Part shown: positions 1-11,118 of the stretch, piece after piece | Layout of the letters: each line of letters starts with the position of its first letter | Numbering within the stretch: the first letter of the stretch is position 1 | Assembly (NCBI GenBank): GCA_030268105.1 | Contig: BSDZ01000010.1 | Coordinates: 3,944,001-4,008,000 of the forward strand | Length of the DNA stretch: 64,000 nucleotides | Direction of reading: 5' to 3' | Source of the DNA: Volvox africanus | Lineage: Eukaryota; Chlorophyta; Chlorophyceae; Chlamydomonadales; Volvocaceae | Translations under genes and position numbers: made by a program | Notes under the pieces: generated by a model | Seen by the model: the letters and a program-made list of their open reading frames with translations, nothing else | What the model was told of the DNA's origin: nothing | Databases searched by the model: none

Positions 1-1388
1 GCTGCCGGTCGTCGCTGGGTGGGCCGCGGCTCAATTCATGGAGCGCCCGCCGACCGACTAGGAAGCCAGCAGGACCAAATAGCACAGTTACGCCATGAAA
101 AATTGGCATGTATATTTTGAGTCCTATTTTGAATACAGATCAAGTAGCGAACAAGTAGTTTATATCATGTTAGTTACATGCTTTTAATGACAAAGACCTA
201 ATCATGCATACTTAGGACGTGCACCGCAGGGTACCCTCCAGGTACGTGTTCTGGTATCTTAATAATTTACTCTATCATAACCCACCAATCTTTCTTTCCT
301 TATGACATTAGTTTCTGAATACGAGATTCGGGGTCAAACTTTTAATGCTGATGCTGAAGCCAAATTCATGTTTCGCTATATTGTAATTTTTATATATGAT
401 ACAAGAAATGAGATCGGGGACAATGCGTAGTAAAAGATTACAAGCCCCACCTCGACTTCGATCCTCAGCGTCCTCGATTCGGTTGAGGTGAATATAAATC
501 GAGGTCTCGGATTGTATGTTTTGTGTCTTCGACTGGAGCCTGTTTTCAATTAATTAACAAATTCCGAAACCGTCGCGATTTCTTCACATCCTTCTCATCA
601 TAGCATGGTGGGATTAGCAATTAAAACTAGCGTTCTCAGGAAACAACTTACAACACAACGCGTGAGTTCATTGGGTAGGTCTTGATAAGTCCACCGACCT
701 CCACGCCCCACCAACACCGTAATAAGACCCAACTCATTGAATGGACGCCCATCTGCCCCCTGCCTACCTTCGAAACGGATTATTTCTTGCTCACAACAGT
801 GGCAGACCGCCTGAATCCATAATCCCACCCCATAATCCAGAACACGGATAGATGCAGTAACAAAAGTACGTCATCATGAAGCAGTGAATCCACGCATGTG
901 TGCGCTGTGTCCAGCAGCATGCATACAGCACTGCGTCTTAGATAGCTTAGGTAGCTTAGATAGCTTGGATAGCTAAGCGTCCCAGAAACATCAAGGAAAG
1001 CTGGGTCCAGGTCCAGACGGATTCATAATCCAAAATCCCATCGCAATCTGCTCAACCATTTATCGCTTCATTCATACCGGCCGCACTGAATTGACGACTC
1101 ACGTGTCTTGATGACGTGGGGACGTCGTCATCAGGATATATCATGTCTCGTATTTGCATCCCGTCTGGTGCACCGGCAGCATCTGGCTGGTGTCCAAGCC
1201 CAGCTCTGAGGGAGTAGAAGAGTGAATGAAGGGGCGAACAACGGCGCGGGGTGAGCCGGGCGGGATTAGCCATCGCTCGCACCGGAGTTCGCTCGCACCG
1301 GAGTGATACGGGGAGTATCACTTGCATACGTGCCGCTCGCTGCATATATTGCGACGAGGTTCACCTACCTACCTACCTACCTACCTTC
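1..1388. other. Intergenic, no gene seen
   Basis: Moderately AT-rich from about 100 to 600. It holds the GATAGCTTAG repeat at 940-978. The 3' UTR of the lipocalin gene must extend into its right end. No exon with a recognisable product was found. Confidence 0.5.
940..978. repeat. Short GATAGCTTAG tandem repeat
   Basis: About four 9-10 bp units of GATAGCTTAG/GTAGCTTAG type, ending GATAGCTAAG. Confidence 0.7.
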
Positions 1389-1415
1389 CTACCTTCCTAC
1401 CTTCCTACCTACCTT
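1363..1415. repeat. CTAC/CTTC tetranucleotide microsatellite
   Basis: Runs of CTAC interleaved with CTTC. On the minus strand it encodes the last residues (VGRKVGR) and the TAG stop of the lipocalin gene. Confidence 0.9.
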
Positions 1416-4404
1416 TTTGCGTGGTGAGCATCGTGGCCGATTAGTAAGCGATGTGCTGTATCCGCCTGTAATAATATTCCCCCAACTAACAGTTAAGGCC
1501 CGTGCGATCGGAGGATATCCACCACGTAGATAACTGGCCATCCATCCCATATATATATTAGCCGTAGATACGCTCAGGATACTACACAAGCAAGGGAACC
1601 GAGAGGTCAACGGAATGCTTGATGAATTGACTGATATACGACATGCCGGACGGATGCGTACCCCCCTTGAACCACCTGAATATACAAGGAAAGCAGCAGC
1701 GACGACTAATATCCGTCCACTCATGCGTCTACATTTGTCGGGTGATGGGAGGGGAATCCTCTTCGCGATGCCACCATGCCCGTGCCTATATTTTCGGTTA
1801 CATATGCAAGTACTCTTATCACATAAATAAGGTTACTAGCCGCCAGGGGTGGTGTGGTGTGGTGAAGGAAAGCCACTAATAAGCCACCCGGGTCTTCGGC
1901 ACGTTCGGCCGTATGAGTTGCTATGATGCCGCGAAGGCATGCTTGGTAGGCACGCGTGTTTACGCACTGTAGTCCACTCTTCCACTCCCCCTTTCACGAC
2001 TTGGTCCTGATCATCATCATCAAATACCCCACCTCCGCCTCCCCGGCGGCTCTTCCTCACCCTCGGCTTTTTCCTCCATTTCTGCGGTTGCCTCTGGGTC
2101 CACGGGATGTCGCGAGAAGAACCACAGACCTAGGCACAACCCGTGTTTGGGATACATGCATGGCGATACAGCCGGGGATGACACGGTACGTAACAACCGA
2201 TTATTAATTAATAACCGATAATTAATAGCCGATATACATACCGGTAAACAAAAGATGCGCAAAACATGTAGCTGTCAATTCAAGAGACTTCATCCCAGCA
2301 ACATGCATTATAGTCATGCTAACACTATTTACCTGTTGCTTAGATAGGAACCCGCGGGTTGGTAGAAGACGATCGTCGTTTCAAGGCAAGCTGAAGGCGA
2401 ATGCGAAGTCCCCTACCCGGGAGTAGTTGGGGAGTTACATACATACAGCAAGCGATGCAAACATACGGCAGGCAGCCAACCAAACGCCAGAGGCCACACC
2501 AGGGCGGCAAAGGACTCGTTGTGGACTCCTCGCCGCCTGTCTCACTACTCAGCCCTCTCCGCCCCGGTTGTGCCCCGGATGCAGCGGGTAGGTAGGTGGC
2601 GCGCGACCACGAGCTCGCTCCTTAACACAGCCCGCTATGACCACCCAGCGCGGCAGCAATCGGCGGCGTGCATCCCCGGATCCCATCACCGCCATCCGCA
2701 CCGACCCTCATCTCCCCCCCCGCATCCAGCTCTCACCTCCTCGATCGAAGTCCTTGGCGTCCGAGTGGGCACTGCCACTGCCGCTTCTGTCGTTCTTTTT
2801 GGTGTAAGAGACGGAGCTGCAGCCCTTGTGGTTGGGGCTGAAATGGGTAGGGGCGCCCCCGCTGATAATTGCCCAGTCGTAGCCGATTTTGCGGTCCTTG
2901 GACGGCCCTGTTGAAGGAGAGAGAGGTGATGAAGACCGGCACCATGGGACACTGTTAAGATGAGCGATACATGTTTAAAAGGAGGAGATGAAGCAAAAGG
3001 TAATACGCGAGAGGGCGGAGCGTTTGTCTTCCTAACATACGGTCAGAAACTCTCAGGTAACTTACGAGCCATGCGCAGGTTAAGTCAACCAAACGGTGAT
3101 GACGCATGAAATCAAAATATCGGGGCCTTATAAACCGATCCAGTCAGATTCGCGCAAGGATATCCAGGCCTTGCCTACTTCGCCTTCATGTGCACACCTC
3201 CTTGATCTTTCTCCATACATTCGTACATTCGTAGCTGTACGTTACCGAACGGAAACATTCCAGGCAGGGAGTCAACAAATCATGTACTGCACTCACCCAC
3301 CGCCACCACCCAGTAAGGCCCGAAGGCAGAGCGCCAGGCATCTGCCGGAAGCATTGTCAGCAGCGGCTCGGGACCGACCAGCAACCTGCCGTCGCGCACC
3401 GCCCCGACTCCAGAGCCGGCGGGGAAGGCCATGAGCCGGGGGCTACCCCTTCTGTATGTGCGACAAGGCATGCAACAGGCATCCAAACACACACGCACGC
3501 ACGCACGCATATACATCAACCCCCATATTGCATGGCAGTATAATTCCTCCCCAGCTTTGAGGGATGCAACAAATACACATGCGCATGCGCATACATACAC
3601 ACCCCACACGGCACAAAAAGGCGCACACGGTATTACGAGATGACATAACTGCACTAACAAACAATGCCAACTATCCTGTAAGCCAGGTACAGTCATGGCA
3701 AGCCGCGGTGCAAAACACAAACATTTCCGCTCAAACCTCTCTCTTCATGTATGAGATTGAGTACCACCCCCACCCACTGTTGTATCTCTGTCTCCGCCAA
3801 ACTATTTGGGCCCGATCGGATGATGTCCAGTCTCCTGAACATCCTGGGTATTAGCCTTAGATACCCCAGGATACTACACCCCCACACACATCGCACGCGC
3901 ATACTGCTGCCAGATGTCGCACCGCAAGAGCACCTGGACGTCTATTTTAACGGCCGCATACGTATACATATAATGTACCGGTACACGCACATGTCGTACT
4001 TGGAGCTGCCCTTCGGGGACCCGTTGACTCGGCCAGCGTTGGCGTAGTTGCTGACGATGATGCCGGCCTAACGCAGGAGCAGTAGTGCAGCGGTCAATCA
4101 CTCAGCAGTACGGCATGCGGTTGCTCGGTCACAGCGAAACTCATCCGACCCATGTATTGTTGTTCCTGAACAGTAGGATGAGTAGTTCATGATGAGCCCC
4201 ATCTGCACACTACAAACTGCGATGCGTACCGAAAGGTTCTTCCGGTCAACGATCTCGTACTCCGCTTTGACGCAGTACAGATCTTGTACGGGTTGGTAAT
4301 CCAGAGGAATCTGTGGGTGGATGGACGCGGCCGGGTTCAACGGGAGGGCGGGGATTGAGGGGCGATGTGTTGCCATGTTCCGTGGAAGGCCCGCTGGCTT
4401 GTAC

Positions 4405-4439
<35 letters not shown>

Positions 4440-4931
4440 GTGTGTGTGTGTGTATGTGTGTGTGTGTATAAGCCATCAACAGCCTCACCTACCCATCAAC
4501 CCAACCAACCAGCTGGGGGCGGCAGTTGCCGCCTCTCCGGCTATGGAAGGCATCGCGGGGTGGGCAGGGGCACCGAACCGCACCGCGCCTGGGGACGCAT
4601 TTGACCATTTGCATGAGGCCCCGGTCCAGCCGCTGCCGCTCACCTGCCGCTGGACATACCAGGGCGCAGCCACGTAAGCCTCCAGATCGAAGTCCGACAG
4701 CGGCACCAGAGCGGGTGGGGGGCAGGTGGGTCTCCCTGACGCCTCCTCCCCCCGCGGCTTCCCGGAACAACCATTATCGCGCTCTCTCTCCCTCGATATG
4801 GCGGAATGCTGCTCTTCGTGGCGGCAGCTGCGGGGGCCGGATGACTCCCCATCGCAGCTCACTACTGCTTCCGAGGAAGCCGACACCACCACCACCGCAC
4901 TGAGCAGAAACAGGGCTACAAGGAACCCCAT
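1389..4931 (-). CDS. Lipocalin-family protein (VDE/ApoD-like), 7 exons
   Basis: Exons 4644-4931, 4230-4310, 3979-4067, 3297-3442, 2737-2907, 2061-2129 and 1389-1465; phases agree at every junction, giving about 306 aa. The start at 4931 opens with a hydrophobic signal-like stretch (MGFLVALFLLSAVVVV), then a charged Cys-containing linker. The lipocalin fold signature follows: FDLEAYVAAPWYVQRQ (residues 81-96), then DLYCVKAEYEIVDRKNLS, the paired-strand motif SNYANAGRVNG, FGPYWVVAVG, YDWAIISGGAPTHFS and GLWFFSR, ending in GYSTSLTNRPRC. The last two blocks resemble the C-terminal part of plant VDE and VDE-related lipocalins (family knowledge). A hydrophobic or carotenoid-like ligand is inference. 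Green algae use a different, unrelated violaxanthin de-epoxidase, so this should not be named VDE. The stop codon lies inside a CTAC/CTTC microsatellite. Confidence 0.88.
4404..4470. repeat. (CA)n-(TA)n-(TG)n inverted microsatellite
   Basis: A CA run, a short TA core and a TG run make an almost perfect hairpin of about 30-bp arms, inside intron 1 of the lipocalin gene. Confidence 0.9.
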
Positions 4932-7119
4932 GTCGCCCACTTGTCGGTGGTGGTGTATGTATTTCCCGCGCAGGATTGCTCGACGGTCCATGCTGCCGAA
5001 TGTATTCAGATGCGATCCGCAAGGTAGGCGACGACGGCGCACAGCGGTAGCGGACTAGCCTGAAAGCAGAGTAGGAAATCAACGGTAGATTGAGCAAAGG
5101 CGTAAGCAAACAACTACAGCAGTATCTGATAGGCAGGTACATAGCGCTAGGTGATGACGCGCATCCACGTGTGTCCCTCTCGCTGTACGTCGTGCCTGCA
5201 TGCCGCAGGAACGTTGATTGCTCTCTGTAGCTAGCTCCCGCTGGGATGGCTTCTCAATTCGTACGATCAGTCCAGAGTGCGGTACATCGATTTATAATTG
5301 TATGGATATAATAATATATTATATTATGTATGTGTAGCTCAGCAAACCACATGTTGTGTTTTCCATCGTCGTTGTGTCCTCCAGTGTACAATATTAAACT
5401 GTTACACACCGCGCGATACGTCTTGGAAAAGCCCGTCACCCCCGCGGCGTCTCGGTTGGCACGTAGTTAGTGTATCACGTCTGACACGAAGCATCGTCGA
5501 ATAAAAGCATTAGCGACGCAGAAATCAAGACCCATGGGACGCATGAGACAAACATAGTATCGTTGTTTATGTTTATGTGATAGTTGTTGATTCCTGGTCA
5601 TCGCGCGGGTAAGTGCTTGCAGGAACAATGGGGCATCATAATGTACAGGTCCGCCAAATCATCACTACTCATTACTCGCCGTTTGGTGGGTTCGCCGACT
5701 CGGCGTTACATACCGAAATCCGTCCCCCCCGCTGCCGCCATTGACGCCGCCGCTTCCTGCGTCCAATCGTTAAGTGGATGAGGTTGTCGATGAGGCTGAC
5801 CTCATCCTACCTGCATCGTATCCTCTCCCGCCACGCGCTCCCGGGCCTAAACGTAAAGTAAAAGTAACCTATGTACGCATAAAAACGCATAGATACACAT
5901 AAATACACATTGACGAGCGAGAGTGGGTCGCGACCTTCATGGATCTCCTGCGTGCCATTCGGGTCCTTGCACCTGGCCCAACAACTTGGACGCCCGATCG
6001 CACATCGACAGCGTTAGCTGCCTTGCTCGTACCGAGATATTGAATCCGTACAGCCACGCTCGCCAAAGTGTGTGCTTTGGGATAAGGAAGGGAAAGTACA
6101 TAACGACGGTCTATTTATGGGAGGTGCCAACGACACCTCCAGTGCTGCACCAGGGCTCTCTTCATCCTCCAGCGGGCCCCGACTCCTGGTGGGCCCCTTC
6201 ATGTACCACCCAGCCATCCCACTTTGGGGCCAGAGTGGGTGGGTAGGACCATGAGCAGGCGAATTGCAAACTAGGAGCAGGCCGCCGTACCATACACATG
6301 AATGATTTGGAGGGGCTTGGCAGTGCCATGTGTCCACAGTAGCGACCGACGTACACACACACACAGGTTTTTGTGGTGCTTTATGGACTTATTAGCTAGG
6401 AGGGGGAGGCGGACCGCAGGTACACAGATGGGCAGGTGGAAGGTGCTGTAGGTATGTACTGCCTTGAGGCAGGAGGAGAGGTAACAGGCGGGAGGCGGTG
6501 CTATAGGTTGTTGCTATCAAGATTTGATGCCCTATTATATATGAAATTTGCTGTTAGTCCCTAACCTGCCCGTAATTGCGTGTGTTGGCTTGCCTGTTTT
6601 CTTATCAATAACTGTGGATTGATGTCCTTCGTAAGTGAGATGTGCCTTATTTATTTCTGCCTTCATTTCGGTCTGTTTCTCTGCCAACTTTGTTGGGATT
6701 TGGTGACGGGTTGTTTTAGCATCGCTGTTTGTGGACAGTGGGACAGCATGGCTGACAATTAGGACCTACCCCAAAGTGTGCTGCGTAGGCAATGCCGTGC
6801 AGGATATTGAGGGGGTGATACGAGGGAACACACTGCGTGTGTTTATATGCACGTGCGCACAACAATTGATTACGCCGTAGAGTGCCGTACTGGGTGGTGC
6901 CAGTCGGGAGATGGTGGGAGGGGTGAAACAAGGGAAATAACTGCGTGCACGTTTGTACATGCGTACAAAGATTTGAATATATCAATAATGTGCTGTACTG
7001 GGAAGCGCCAGGCGGGAGATGGAATGGGTGAAACGAGGGAACGACCTCTATGTGCGGAAGGGAAGGGCTGCGGAAAAACGGTTCATGCATGTTTCATGCG
7101 AAGATTCTGCACGGTTGCG
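4932..7119. other. Intergenic, no gene seen
   Basis: The 5' flank of the lipocalin gene, then scattered short frames without splice support. It includes an AT-rich patch near 5285-5340 and the tandem repeat beginning at 6775. Confidence 0.45.
6775..7065. repeat. Degenerate about 110-bp tandem repeat, 3 copies
   Basis: Three imperfect units share GTGCCGTACTGGG-like, CGGGAGATGG, GGGTGAAACRAGGGAA and TGCGTGCACGTTTGTACATG-like segments (about 6775-6870, 6876-6985, 6986-7065). They lie next to the reverse transcriptase remnant and could be its 3' tail or an unrelated minisatellite. Confidence 0.5.
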
Positions 7120-7269
7120 ACTCCTTGGACTTTCGTAGACCTAGACAAGTGGACGAAAAAAAGGTTGAAGTATTGCGAAAGCCCAAGCCTGAGGCAAAAG
7201 CATGATCAGACTGATATACATCAAAAAGTTATGTCTGACAACTGTTTAAGAAATAACCTAGACCGTATC

Positions 7270-7700
7270 ATTACCTGCGTAGTACGCCTATCCTAATGGG
7301 GGGATTGGCTTGGCCCAACCACAGGACCTAAGCGCCTTTTCTGAGCATATAAGGCGCCTGGGTACCAGCAAAAGTCATTAGCTCACACTTGCTCCCATAT
7401 AGGTTAATACAAAATGCCTCATAAAATCCTGATAGCTTATCTAGTAAGGCCTGCATTGCAGCGCGATCCGTTGCGAGAAATTGTCATATCGTCTGCGTAC
7501 AGAAGCCCTAGTGCACCCCGACCACGGACAGAGGCACAGTCAGAGGCACAGGAGATTTTGCACGTCCTCCATTTGAGGACACAATCATTCACACCATTTA
7601 AAGCATCTCAGATGGATAACCTAAACAGAACGGGGCTCAGGGGAAAGCCTTGCCTTACAGCCTGCGCTGAGTCGAGTTCGCATGACTTCTTGCCTTCTAT
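7270..7700 (-). mobile_element. Decayed non-LTR (LINE) reverse transcriptase fragment
   Basis: On the minus strand, translation of about 7612-7669 gives VRQGFPLSPVLFRLS, the conserved RT block normally written RQGCPLSPLLF. About 7468-7530 gives GALGLLYADDMTIS with the catalytic YADD. About 7340-7445, after a one-base frame change, gives LLDKLSGFYEAFCINLYGSK, continuing CELMTFAG as in L1-type elements of volvocine algae. The order is correct for RT. In-frame stops, the frameshift and the lack of an endonuclease or complete ends show a dead 5'- and 3'-truncated copy. Weak similarity may continue to about 7120. Confidence 0.72.
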
Positions 7701-8102
7701 TGTACGTCAAAGTAAAAGTTTCTATATTTCCTTTTTTCAATCGATCAAATGAGCTGTTGTCATTTACTAGTAAATGAATAGAGTGCTTGCAGAAACTATC
7801 CGTACGGCAGTAACGATTTTCCTGCAGCAAATTGTTCCACTGTGATATAGCGATAAACATCGCGAGGTCACAAAAATCAAGTGGATCGTGGCAGCACGTC
7901 TGTGCCCAAGCGTTTTGGGGCGGTCGTGGCTACTTATACCTGCACAATCATCTCCTGGATAAGTCAAACAGCGTCTGCGATATATCACAAGCAATTATCC
8001 CTATTATAATACTGGAATCTAAAAACGGATAAACGTTTACCCAAGTGCCAGGATGGTGCGCTTCGTGTCACATCGCCGAGCGATGGATAGAAGCTTACGT
8101 AA

Positions 8103-9289
8103 ATGTTTTACATGCAGGCTTTCTTTGGTCTTACATCTCTCGGTTCCCAAGAACCGATTCGGGAAGCAAACAAGACAAGTCACGAGTTCGTGTTCCACAC
8201 CTTGCCAGTAGATCAGTACATCAATTCTTTCAATAAATATGTGATTGGGGAATCAGATGTGTCAATCGTGATGGAGGTGAATGGCGATACTCACATCCTC
8301 AGAGCAAAACTCGGCGACATCCTGAAGGTAGGACATTTTTCAGGGTAGCTTCGGTAAAGCTTACTCAGGACACCCAGAACATCAGATACTTCTTAAAATT
8401 TCGTGATGTAATTCTTAAAATGTCGTGATTTCGTGATGCAGTATCATATAGCTGTGTGTATCTAGACACTGCCTGCCCTGGGGCATTGCGGCGGGAACCC
8501 TTCACGTTTGAAGACCTAACGACAGAGGCAGGGGGCTTGTCTATAAACCTTCCTCCAAGCCTGCGCCTCCCAACAATTGAAACAGGACATCCTTGGAAGA
8601 CAACCGCGTAAAATCGAGCTGGATTGTTGGTTCACACATCTTGACTTCGATCGCTCCGGGGTCATGGGGATTGACGAATACCTAAAGGTGCGCAAGATAA
8701 TTTATGGGTGCAGCATCAAGCCCATCCACGACCTGTAATTCGGGATTGGCCCGTCGTCGGAGCCCGTCGTGATTAGGGCTTAGCACGTGCATTGTTACTG
8801 GCCCGCACTTTCAGCAAGAAAATGACGGTTAGTCTTGTAGGGTAGGTGGATCGTGTCAAGCTTATTCATCGCCACAAAGCGCGTTATGCAGTTCTTACGT
8901 GCATGCCCCATCTCACCACGCTCCTTGTTCCCTGGCTCCCGGCAACGATGCACCTGCCCTTGTCCGAGTGTGCCATGTGGGCCTGGGGCCTCGCCCGGAT
9001 GCAGGGGGTTGAGCGCCTTGTGGCGTTCAGCGCTGGAACCTCTACCCCGGCCACCTTCACCTCGTACGATACACAAAGAGTGGAGTGGATCCACCATACT
9101 CGTGTGGGCTATGAACCGCAACAGACCTTAAAGGCACCGCTAACAACCTCGCAGGAGGTGGGGTGGCATGCACCGAAACCTACACCGCCTGAATCGGTGA
9201 CACGGAAGCCGCTGAGCAGCACTGATGTCACTCAGCGGGAAGGACGAGACGCGGCATCATATTATGGTCATTTTATTTGCAACAATTAA
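8103..9289 (+). CDS. Small EF-hand protein, possibly ciliary
   Basis: Proposed exons 8103-8327, 8586-8687 and 9155-9289, all phase 0, give 153 aa. Exon 1 encodes AFFGLTSLGSQEPI and a helix-rich segment ending AKLGDILK at a clean GTAGGA donor. Exon 2 carries one EF-hand loop, DFDRSGVMGIDEY, with Asp, Asp, Ser and Glu at ligand positions. Exon 3 starts after a pyrimidine-rich CAG with EVGWHAPKP and ends STDVTQREGRDAASYYGHF. Such GW/YYG tails are seen in small axonemal proteins, so a flagellar role is possible but inferred. The start could be 8103 or 8112, or 8118 could be an acceptor for an upstream exon. The exon 2-3 junction is supported only by splice signals and phase, and exon 3 could belong to a separate gene. 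Confidence 0.55.
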
Positions 9290-10141
9290 GGTGCTCGCAT
9301 CATGGGATGGGTAGCGGTTGTCTGCGGTACTGGACCTCAACAGAGGTTCGGCTGCACACCAACTACACTGCATCTACGTCACTCCTCAATTGTAGACGTA
9401 CATATGTCACAGCGATAAAGGATAATTTGTCGTGGCGTGCGCAGATTGCTATTCTTATTAAGCTAGTCCATTGCAGGGGGGGTGATCCTAAGGGTGCACA
9501 TTGTGCCGTAGATGGGTACAAATGAGCAACGTCCTTGGGGATTGTCATTTGAGTCGGGCCTCACAGCAGGTGTCGAGTCCAAATGCAGGCATGGTCCATT
9601 GTTACGTACACTAAATGTACATAGATTCCTTCATGCAAGGTTTTTTGCTGATGGTTCGGACGTCGCAAATAGCCGGGCGACATCATCTGGCATGATGCTT
9701 AGGTACATGATTGTGAAAGCGCACGCAGTACCAAGATTTTTTGCTATCAAGCATTCCGAAGGAGGCATGAGGTATTCCATTATCGGCCACAATGATGATA
9801 TGCACAAGTTAGGCTTGGGAGTCCGGTTGTGCGTTCTTAGCTGCAGGCTCGCACGCTGTGGTGAGTCACATAGGTAACGCCAGCTAAAATACACACGTGG
9901 GTAGAATTTCAAGCACGTGCGCAAAGGCATTATATAATTGTGTTGACATGCAATACCTTACAAGTCACTTCATATTTTGTAAAGGTAAGAGTCACCTTGC
10001 AGACTGCTTAAACTGCTGCTAAATACACTGCTAAAGTTCGCCGTCAACATCGTGATTAGCATCGCATCTCATCGCAATACTAACCTAAGCACACGACGCG
10101 CCTAACATGGAAGCTTCCGCTGCAGACCACATGCAATAAAC
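9290..10141. other. Intergenic between EF-hand gene and PEX22 3' ends
   Basis: Converging 3' ends. Open frames of about 100-120 codons on both strands at 9512-9930 show no recognised family and mirror each other, so they are taken as chance. Confidence 0.45.
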
Positions 10142-10915
10142 CTAGAGTCCAAAATATGAGGGCAAGGATGCCGCTATGCCGACGTTGGCCTGGCCGGACG
10201 CAGCATTAGTGTGACCTTCACGAACCAGCAGCAGGTGGGGCATGAAACGTTTGAGCTCATCGATCGAGCCGGAGTGACCATCCACATGCAGCTCTGGCTC
10301 GAGCTGCCGCACAATTGGCACCTTGCCGTCCAACGTGGAACAGCAAAGCAAGTGGTGCTGCCTAATTTGGCCTGGGCCGTTTCCAAGAACTCCAGCAGCT
10401 TCCAGCGCACCGGTGACTACCGCCTCGCCCACATCGTCCTCCACATGCGCGATTAGATACACATCCGAGACACGGCTCATCTCTTTCAACACCTCCACCA
10501 CCTCGGGACGGACAGTGGCCGACTCCTGGAGTTCCGAGGGTGTGCGCTCTGCGAAAACCACTCCCGGCAAGCTGAGTGTCACGCGCTTGACGCCACTAAG
10601 TTGCACGGACACTGCACGACCCACGGGAGTGCTGGACGCACCTCCCGACTGCGCCTTCACAGCTGGAATTCCAGCTACATCGACCGATTGTTGTGCAGCT
10701 GTTGCAGTTGAACCAGCAGCCGCCCTGAGATGCGCACGTTGTTGCTCTCTTCGCTGCTCCTCAGCACGATTATCGTTTCCCCGAAACTGGAGATATCCGT
10801 AGACCAGTAATGCTAAGCCCAGAATACCGGTGACGGACAGGGCGCCCTTCGGTGCTGTGGACAGAAGCTGCACAACCTTGTTGTAGACGACCGATACAAC
10901 CTGGTGAACATTCAT
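10142..10915 (-). CDS. PEX22: Peroxin-22-like protein (plant PEX22)
   Basis: Intronless 257-aa frame. PEX22 is the membrane anchor and activator of the peroxisomal ubiquitin-conjugating enzyme PEX4, needed to recycle the import receptor PEX5. A single membrane helix lies at about residues 25-44 (ALSVTGILGLALLVYGYLQF), as expected for an N-terminally anchored peroxin. A low-complexity linker follows, then a cytosolic domain with the conserved end seen in plant PEX22: LLCCSTLDGKVPIVRQLEPE, then HVDGHSGSIDELKRFMPHLL. The length matches plant homologues of about 280 aa. Its start codon is 203 bp from that of the SET gene on the other strand, so the two probably share a promoter region. It is the only clearly intronless gene here besides the ankyrin gene. 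Confidence 0.9.
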   Translation of the reverse strand: MNVHQVVSVVYNKVVQLLSTAPKGALSVTGILGLALLVYGYLQFRGNDNRAEEQRREQQRAHLRAAAGSTATAAQQSVDVAGIPAVKAQSGGASSTPVGRAVSVQLSGVKRVTLSLPGVVFAERTPSELQESATVRPEVVEVLKEMSRVSDVYLIAHVEDDVGEAVVTGALEAAGVLGNGPGQIRQHHLLCCSTLDGKVPIVRQLEPELHVDGHSGSIDELKRFMPHLLLVREGHTNAASGQANVGIAASLPSYFGL

Positions 10916-11118
10916 GGCAGATAATAGCTTAGGCTACAGCTAAAGACTACAATCTCTGTCAGCTACAATGTTGTTTGTCTGGCGTTTGCAGCTACATTGG
11001 CTGAAGTCGTACTGCAAGGCACCAAGCCACCAACCCCGAATTGCCTTTGAGTGTATACATAACGTTCAGAACATGCTCTGTCTCCGGATGGTTGGACATA
11101 AGGGGGAAGAACGAGAAG
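10916..11118. promoter_or_regulatory. Divergent promoter, PEX22 / SET gene
   Basis: Only 203 bp separate the two outward-facing start codons, so both 5' UTRs and promoters must lie here. No TATA box is evident. Confidence 0.45.

Noticed and set aside
2061..4931. Naming the lipocalin violaxanthin de-epoxidase
   Set aside because: Only the lipocalin blocks match; the VDE Cys-rich and Glu-rich domains are not seen, and green algae use an unrelated enzyme.
4932..5042. Upstream extension of the lipocalin first exon
   Set aside because: The frame stays open above 4931, but the Met at 4931 starts a hydrophobic signal-like segment, while the extension is basic and low-information.
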